64,000 nucleotides of DNA from Acanthosepion lycidas. Its lineage: Eukaryota; Mollusca; Cephalopoda; Sepiida; Sepiidae. Within the stretch, counting starts at the first letter, position 1. Each line of letters begins with the position of its first letter. The notes under the pieces were generated by a model. The model made no database searches. It had not been told where the DNA came from and saw only the letters and a program-made list of their open reading frames with translations. Made by a program: the position numbers and the translations under genes. Of this stretch, positions 58,030 to 64,000 are shown piece after piece. The stretch covers positions 24,209,153 through 24,273,152 of the forward strand of contig OZ010578.1 in the NCBI GenBank assembly GCA_963932145.1, in the 5' to 3' direction.

Positions 58030-58920
58030 AAGTGAACATTGAAGTCAACACTTAGAGGCGATGGGCTGTTTAATGTTAATTTTAATTGGTGTTTTATTAA
58101 CGTAGTAAAAATTTGTTTGTATCACTTATTTAATAGTTTTGTTTTGGTTTGGGAAGATAATTAAAGCTATTTATTCAATTTTGGGGTTGTTGTTTATTCT
58201 AACTATTATTTTGGCGGGAGCAGTTCTTAATTTGTTTATTACTTCATTTATTTATTTAGATTGATTATCTTGTTTTTTCTAATGATTAATTTATTGGGAT
58301 CGGTTTGTTAGTTTATTTGGATTAATTTATTTTACTTGTTTTTTATTATTTATTTATTATACTTTATATTTTTATTTACTCTTTTCCATTTTTAAGCAAC
58401 GTAGTATTTTCCTTTTTTTATTGTTATATAACAGTTATAGCTATGTTTTTTGTCCGATTTTTATAATCTAATATTTTGGTCATAATGGTTTGTTAATTTG
58501 TTTATTATTTACTTTATTTATTCTATTTTGTCTATTCTAATGGGTGTGATTTGGTAATTTGTTTGGGTTAATTTATTTTACTTATTTTATTGTCATTTTG
58601 TTTATTTATTTATTTTAATTTTTTTTTTCAGTTTTCGATTTTTAAGTAATGTAGTAAAAATTTGTCAGCATTTTGAGATGAGCTCGGATCGTTTATTTAA
58701 TAATTTATTTTGTTCTGGGAAGGTAATGATAGCTATTTTTCCTCCAAGCAAAGTTTGCAAGAAGTTTTTGATTGGTTGTTGCAAGATGATGATCTTTTCC
58801 TTATTTTCCAAGATATTTTTGGTGTGATGTGCGTTTTGTTTTTAATTTCCCAGATATATTTAGAAAGCATTGTGTGGTTCGTGTATTTACTATTTGTGAA
58901 AGATGTTTTGTGTGCATGTT
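58030..58920 (-). repeat. T/G-rich internally duplicated tail
   Basis: GTAGTAAAAATTTGT followed by GGGAAG(A/G)TAAT occurs at about 58108 and 58649. GTTTGG(A/G)TTAATTTATTTTA occurs at about 58314 and 58562. It lies just 3' of the GIY-YIG domain on the minus strand and is probably the tail or pseudo-LTR of that Penelope-like element. Confidence 0.5.
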
Positions 58921-58921
58921 T

Positions 58922-59340
58922 CTAGGGTCCTTCAGTTACTCCTATGTATACTTTTTCTTCATTATCTAGTGATTTTATTGTGGCTTGGTATATTATGTTG
59001 TTTTGTAAGCAATTACTGTTTAAGGGACATTCGTTCTTTATTCTGTAGTTACACGTGGGTTTAATTTGTTCATGTGGTTTGTTGAAAATTTTTCTGCTGT
59101 GCTTTTTTATTATTTGTGCCATGTTCTCAGTGCAACTGTAGCTGATTTTTAATGTGTTTTTGTTGAATATTTTGCGTAGGGTGCTTGATTCCTGGAAGTG
59201 TTTGTGTAAGAGTTTGAAGAATTTATATGTATATATATATGTGTGCGTGTGTGTGTGTGTGTTGAGCGTTTGGAATCTTGTAGCATATAGGACCACAGTT
59301 TCACCATTCTAGATGCAGCTACTGTGGCATACATAGCAAG
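58922..59340 (-). mobile_element. Second Penelope-like lineage, GIY-YIG region
   Basis: Minus strand reads FFKLLHKHFQE (linker), then SYSCTENMAQIIKKHSRKIF, then a cysteine-rich segment CNYRIKNECPLNSNC and NIIYQATIKSLDNEEKVYIG with VTEG following. The I-Y...YIG pair marks the start of the GIY-YIG nuclease. The spaced cysteines precede it in one branch of Penelope-like elements. It differs from the 29.4-kb copy, which lacks them. A (TA)n(TG)n insertion (59225-59262) interrupts the linker. The catalytic C-terminal half is missing. Confidence 0.7.
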
Positions 59341-59915
59341 GAGTTTTTTTACCGAGTGGGATTTCTAGTTTCAGGCCCAATTGCTTTTAAATTCAAAGAT
59401 GTCGTAGTCTGCTCTACTAATAAATGGACTGTCTTCTCAAATCAAGATATCCACTAGAAATAATATTTCAGGTAATAAAAATGTCAGATTAAAACATAAA
59501 ATCCAATAATTCTCGAGAAATTGCTTTGTGTTTCAGATATGAGCAGTTAAGACTTTTGAGAAAACACAAATGAGTAAAACATGCTTTAAAGGCAAATAGA
59601 ACCTGGCATGTTTATGAAGCTTATTGTAGCTGAGTGGTTAAAGCATGTTGGATTAAATGGCAGTTTCTCCTGCAAAGGGGAATGTATTTTCTTCAATTAA
59701 TTTTCTTGAATGTGCAGGTAGATGAAATACAATGATTTAAAATAGCGTGCGTGTGTGTAGGCATGTTTGTAGGTTGTATAATAGTATCCAAAGCAAAAGT
59801 GGAGATAATGAGACAAAGTGTAAAATCTTTTAAATGATTTGTTTTGCCAGCTTAAAGAAGCCGAATGTAACATGTCACATCAGTGAAATGTGTTGTTTAA
59901 AAGCTTTTCCACATT
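59341..59915. other. Unassigned; tRNA-like segment at about 59630-59700
   Basis: GTAGCTGAGTGGTTAAAGC at 59626 resembles a tRNA A box, but no convincing B box follows. No gene seen. Confidence 0.3.
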
Positions 59916-59919
59916 GTCT

Positions 59920-60545
59920 TGTAGATAACAGTTCAAAATGCGAGTTATGAATTGGAAATTTCAAAATCAAACCAGTAAAAAAATCTTAAATATCTTGGCA
60001 ATGACAACGTGACATCAAAATCCAAAAGTGCATTGGAATAGTAAAGCATAACTTCTAAAAACTAAAGAAAATCTTAAGAAACAGGAAAATACTAGAAACA
60101 AATACTGACTTGCTATGTAATATTAATTCTCCTACACAGCAGTGAATTCTGGACAATTTCCATATAGATGAAGAAACTTAAGGTGACAGAAATGTTGTTC
60201 TACAGGAGGATGCTTAGAATACCATGGATAGAATAAGTAAGTAATGACAAAGTTTTAAGGAAAATGGAAACAAAAAGGAGACTTAGAAAGAGGCTGTTGA
60301 AATTTTTCAGATAAATAAGGAAAGATGTTTTAGATAATTTGATAGTCACAGGGTATATTGAAATTAAGCGGGACAAAGGAAAACATCAAGTAGCCTCCCT
60401 TAATGAGCTTGTGTAAATGGATGACAGAGCAGAGAGAGGGATAATGAAAAGACAAATGTTGCTAAGAGCTACAAAAGATAGGAAGTTGTGGAGGGCCAGG
60501 ACTGACAATGCCCTGAAAAGATATGGCACCTAGAAGATTATTTGA
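59920..60545 (+). mobile_element. LINE family C, RT C-terminus
   Basis: Decayed frames with KLKKILRNRKILETNTDLLC-like, LRIPW, LKFF and ATKDRKLWRARTDNALKRYG-like blocks, ending near 60535. More diverged than the 26.1-kb copy. Confidence 0.7.
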
Positions 60546-60689
60546 TCAGAGAACATTCGTGAAAAAAAATGATCTCAGTTTTTCAAAAGAGAAACTAACT
60601 CTGGAATAAAAGCGTATGGGTTCGTCATTATTTCAATGACAAAGAAAATGGGGCTTAATTTTATTAACATTTTATTCACCATTAGTTTT

Positions 60690-62035
60690 AGGCCAAAGTT
60701 ACTCGACACAGACACCTGACTCTTAGTTAAGAAACTGTCATCATCTCCCTCGTGTATGGGTCAATTCCATTTTTACATTAACCTAACATCTCACATCATA
60801 GACCCTTCTTTCATACAAGCAATATGACTTTCGCTTCTCTAGGTCAACTGGTGATGTAATAACGATTATTGCTGAAAGAGACTATGAAGCTCAGGTTGCT
60901 TGGATATCTTGAAAATGTTCAACAACATTTGGCATATTGGTCTTCTCCAAAAGTTGAAAGACTACAGATGAATTTTTAAACTGATTCAGTCTTATTTAAT
61001 CACAAAATGAAAATTGCCCTGAATGGCCACACTTCTGGATCCTTACTAATGCATGTGTTCCCCAAGGGTCTATCTTTGGTTCTTAATTTTCACAATTCCC
61101 AATGGCATCAATTCTTAACCATTTACTCCTGTCTCCATAATAAATTTTTTCAGTTCAATAAGGTGAAATTGGCAGGTGATCTATAAAAAAAAAAAAAAAA
61201 AGACCTAGTCTTGTTAACTGGTGCAAGGAATGCCTTGTTTACTTTAATGCCTCCAAAATGAAACTTCTGTTAATCACTTGAAAGAGCCTTTCCTGCCTCC
61301 CATCGGCATGGCTGATGCTAACCTCCATGACTTGTTGTCCCTTCTTGGTCTAATATTTTTGGCTGATATGAAGTTGTAAGACTATTGAATGCTTTGCTAG
61401 GTTAGCTGATCAAAATATTGCTTCACTATATCATTCTAAACAATTTTTCTCTCCAGAATCTATCTTACATATTCATAAGTCTACCATTCATCCATGTTTT
61501 GAATATTGCTTCTCATCTGGTATGGTACTCTTGCTGTATATTTAAAGATTCTTTATAAAATTCAAAGAAGAATCTGCAGTATTATCAGTCCTGACCTAGT
61601 GTTTCAGCTTCAGTTCCTTTCTCACTGCCATGATGTAGCTTCCCTGTGCCTTTTCTATAAATACTTTCATATTAATTGTTCAGATGAACACTTCACAATA
61701 GTATCTACACTTTATGAATTTGAGTGCAGTACTAGATCGGAAGCAAGGTCTCATAAATTCACAGTTGAATTGGCTAGATATCACTGTAAGTTCGATGCTA
61801 ACAGTTTCTTCTCTTGCACTTCTCATTAGTGGAACTTATTTCCGGCTCCTCGCTTTCCAGCCAACTTTGATCTTCAAAAATTTAAATGCGATGTCAATTG
61901 TTATCTACTGTCTTCTTGATTACTCTTCTTGCTCTCTAAGGTTTCTCTTTTTTTCTTATTCTTTCACACTCAGTAACTCTTTGTGTCTTAGTAGCTTTAT
62001 TGCTTTGTATGTGGTGAATTTGATTAAAAGAAACT
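60690..62035 (+). mobile_element. LINE family A, longest copy (RT palm to 3' end)
   Basis: Broken frames in order: RSSRSTGDVITIIAERD, then NIWHIGLLQKLKDY, SLITKMKIALNGHTSGS-like, KVKLAGDL, then after an A-run at 61184-61200 NWCKECLVYFNASKMKLLLI. The frame at 61506-61829 follows with LYKIQRRICSIISPDL and VASLCLFYKYFHINCSDEHF. Then the family A 3' end. These are RT palm and thumb motifs of a CR1/Jockey-like LINE. About 1.35 kb survive, with many stops. Confidence 0.75.
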
Positions 62036-62065
62036 AAATAGTATGTAAATACCTTTACAGCAACA

Positions 62066-62485
62066 AATGAACAGAGGTCATCTTGAGTTTTGTTAATTCA
62101 ATGGTTTATGTTGGCAAATAATCCTAGCAAGACCCTTCAGTTCTTCAAGATGAAAAGTTAATCTGCTGGTAAAATGGGTGATCCCCTTATATCACTCTAG
62201 AAAGTATCAGACGCTTCCTGGCTTGCTTTATCTTTACAAGAGTTAGATCAAACCAAAAAATGGATCTGACTGAATCATTTTTTTTTGTGGCTTATCTATC
62301 CTTTGCAGCTTATTTAAAGCCAGAAAATATTTTTAGATTGGAAGATTTATGTTTTGATATATATGGGTTAGTGATGCAAGTCATACTAAATAACCCATAG
62401 ATGGTGGTGAAGGAGAATATGTGGGTTCATATCTTTCCTAAGGGAATTCATATGTAATTGAATATAACAAATTCAATGGTAATCG
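62066..62485 (-). mobile_element. 5S/tRNA SINE body, head lost
   Basis: Matches 2466-2866 along its length with long identical runs (AATCCTAGCAAGACCCTTCA, ATATCACTCTAGAAAGTATC), 60 kb away. It stops at a G-run (62484-62495). Confidence 0.75.
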
Positions 62486-62495
62486 GGGGGGGGGG

Positions 62496-62810
62496 ACTAA
62501 CAATTTTCAGCACAACGGAGGTGAAACTCCGAGTTAGCCTGTTGTGTTCACTTTTGGGAAAGACATGAATATGTCTGCTCCCATCCTTGCAATCTATGGG
62601 TTAAATAGTAAGGTAGATTTTGGATGGCAACCAGAAGGAGAACTGAATTCAAACCCAGCCTAAAGAGGTATGGGCTGTCAGGTTTTCATGACATACCCAC
62701 AGTTGCTACATCTGCAGGAACAGGTTATGAGACTAGCAACAGATTATGCTGAAGAAGTCCACAAAACTTACATTTAACTGCCACTCATGTACTCTATAAA
62801 ATGGCAATTT
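62496..62810 (+). mobile_element. tRNA-derived SINE
   Basis: Degenerate B-box region, then TTGGGAAAGACATGAATATG, CTATGGGTTAAATAGTAAGG and GAGACTAGCAACAGATTATG. It is oriented head to head with the preceding minus-strand SINE across the G-run. Confidence 0.6.
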
Positions 62811-62874
62811 TTGGATCTGAATGCAAAATAGCATTTACTATTATAGCATTTTTACTTGAAATGTAGGATGGAAA

Positions 62875-63215
62875 TTGCTCAGAACTACATTCCTTGGTCC
62901 TACTGAGGCAAATCTTCATAGTAAGAAAATGCCATGTCACTTACATAGTAGCAAACCACCAACATTCCCTCTGTATTCCACCAGTTGAGTAGATTCTTCC
63001 CTTGAACCACTGCCCTGTGGAACTGACTCCCAAGAGGATGGTTCCTGGATCACTACAATCTTTAAAGCTAGGGTTAACCATTATCTTCCACACCTAGACA
63101 CACAAATGCAACCACCCTCCCCCCCAACATAACCTTCTATTACAAGTTCTCCCCCGCCCTGGCCTCGTAAAGGGTGAACCTGACTGTAAAAAAAAAATAA
63201 AAAAATAAAATCTCA
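62875..63215 (+). mobile_element. LINE family B, 3' end
   Basis: Broken frames give CSELHSLVPTEAN, then CGTDSQEDGSWITTI and KARVNHYLPHLDTQ. A C-rich 3' segment and A-rich tail follow (63189-63212). Confidence 0.65.
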
Positions 63216-63465
63216 GTTAAAAAAATTGTTTCCATTGAACAATTTGATCAACTTCGTTAAAAAAAATTATTATAGTACATTTGATGAATATTCATTTCAT
63301 GAGAAATATCTATGAAATTTGTATAGTTTTCGTATTTTAATATTCTGATAAATCTTAATTCTTAAGTTAATGTTTGAGTAAGCGGATGGCATGTGCTACA
63401 ACAATAAAATATCTATAGAAATTCCCCTATCACATTGTTAAATATTTGAGCTTAACAACTAAAAC
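63216..63465. other. Unassigned
   Basis: AT-rich. Shares GTTAAATATTTGAGCTTAAC with 22.3 kb. Confidence 0.3.
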
Positions 63466-63810
63466 AAAATATTGCAATGACAATCATTTTCATGGCAATA
63501 TTTATAGAAAAAAGGGAATCCGTGTAAGAGTGATGAGAAAGTGACTGAAGTTGAAATGTCTTGAGATATATAACCAGAGCACAAGACCACATAGGGTAAC
63601 AATATTTAATGCACTGACAAGGAGTAGATTTATAATGTGCAAGAAAGATCATGACGGGGGGGGGGTGGTGGAATTTGTCTGCTATGACACCATAAACCAA
63701 CTTTCTTAGCAGCAGACCTAGTAAGTGGTTCAATATAATCGCTACATTCCATATCAGTAGAAAATGTGAAACAAAGCACAATAAGTTGCTCCTCTGGAGG
63801 TTAGCATTAG
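63466..63810 (-). mobile_element. LINE family A, RT thumb fragment
   Basis: Minus-strand blocks about MECSDYIEPLTRSAAKKVGL, then CTL..IYSLSVH, YVVLCSGYISRHF. Collinear with the 61.3-61.6-kb copy. A G-run (63656-63666) lies inside. Confidence 0.6.
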
Positions 63811-63884
63811 TCATGATTTGTAACTGCAGTACCAAACCAGACCAGATATGACAGTAATATTCAAGGCATGGACAAATGGTAGAT

Positions 63885-63887
63885 TTA

Positions 63888-63923
<36 letters not shown>
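63885..63923. repeat. Poly(A) tract
   Basis: A-run of about 33 bases; possibly the tail of an otherwise unrecognised retroposed sequence. Confidence 0.8.
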
Positions 63924-63926
<3 letters not shown>

Positions 63927-64000
63927 TAAAATTTTTGATGTAGGGCAATCATTTCTCCTAAACCAGAATTTCTAAGGACTTGGAAGACCGCATTTCATTT

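Overview
This is eukaryotic, AT-rich, gene-poor DNA dominated by retroelement debris, MITEs and low-complexity tracts. The repeat types suggest a mollusc, most likely a cephalopod such as an octopus. They include SINEs with a tRNA-Arg-like part and a 5S rRNA-like head, several LINE families whose reverse-transcriptase tails recur many times, Penelope-like elements with GIY-YIG ends, and long simple repeats. That assignment is inference from repeat content; no diagnostic host gene is complete here.

Layout. 1-4.8 kb is a patchwork of LINE and SINE fragments on both strands. 4.8-9.2 kb is poor in recognisable transposons and ends in a CpG-rich patch (9041-9193). Next to it on the minus strand is a small ATG-containing exon with a good splice donor (8887-8971), the best host-gene candidate in the window; if real, the gene runs leftwards and most of 1-8.9 kb would be intron. 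9.96-10.58 kb is a polypurine block. 12.1-21.5 kb is one huge tandem array with nested higher-order structure: about 28.5-bp monomers, 199/228-bp blocks and a 1,567-bp super-repeat. 21.5-27.4 kb mixes SINE, LINE and mariner-like debris. 27.5-28.5 kb is a CT-rich block punctuated by TTAATATTAA palindromes. 28.6-34.4 kb is a nest of a Penelope-like element, a broken Ty3/Gypsy fossil, a solo LTR inserted in it, and a second LTR-like unit. 34.4-64 kb is again a mosaic of LINE tails, SINEs, MITEs, one Tigger-like remnant and a second Penelope-like lineage.

The most striking items are: (1) eight copies of a near-perfect palindromic mariner MITE whose terminal sequence nearly matches the mammalian Hsmar1/MADE1 terminus; (2) the nested higher-order satellite; (3) a chimeric 5S-tRNA SINE family; (4) recurrent hammerhead-like CTGAAGA...GAAAC cores in Penelope-associated repeats; (5) the TTAATATTAA-punctuated pyrimidine tract. 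No bacterial-type operon, CRISPR array or rRNA/tRNA gene is present. Almost all open frames in the window are LINE remnants or simple-repeat artefacts. All element names rest on reading by eye, without database searches.
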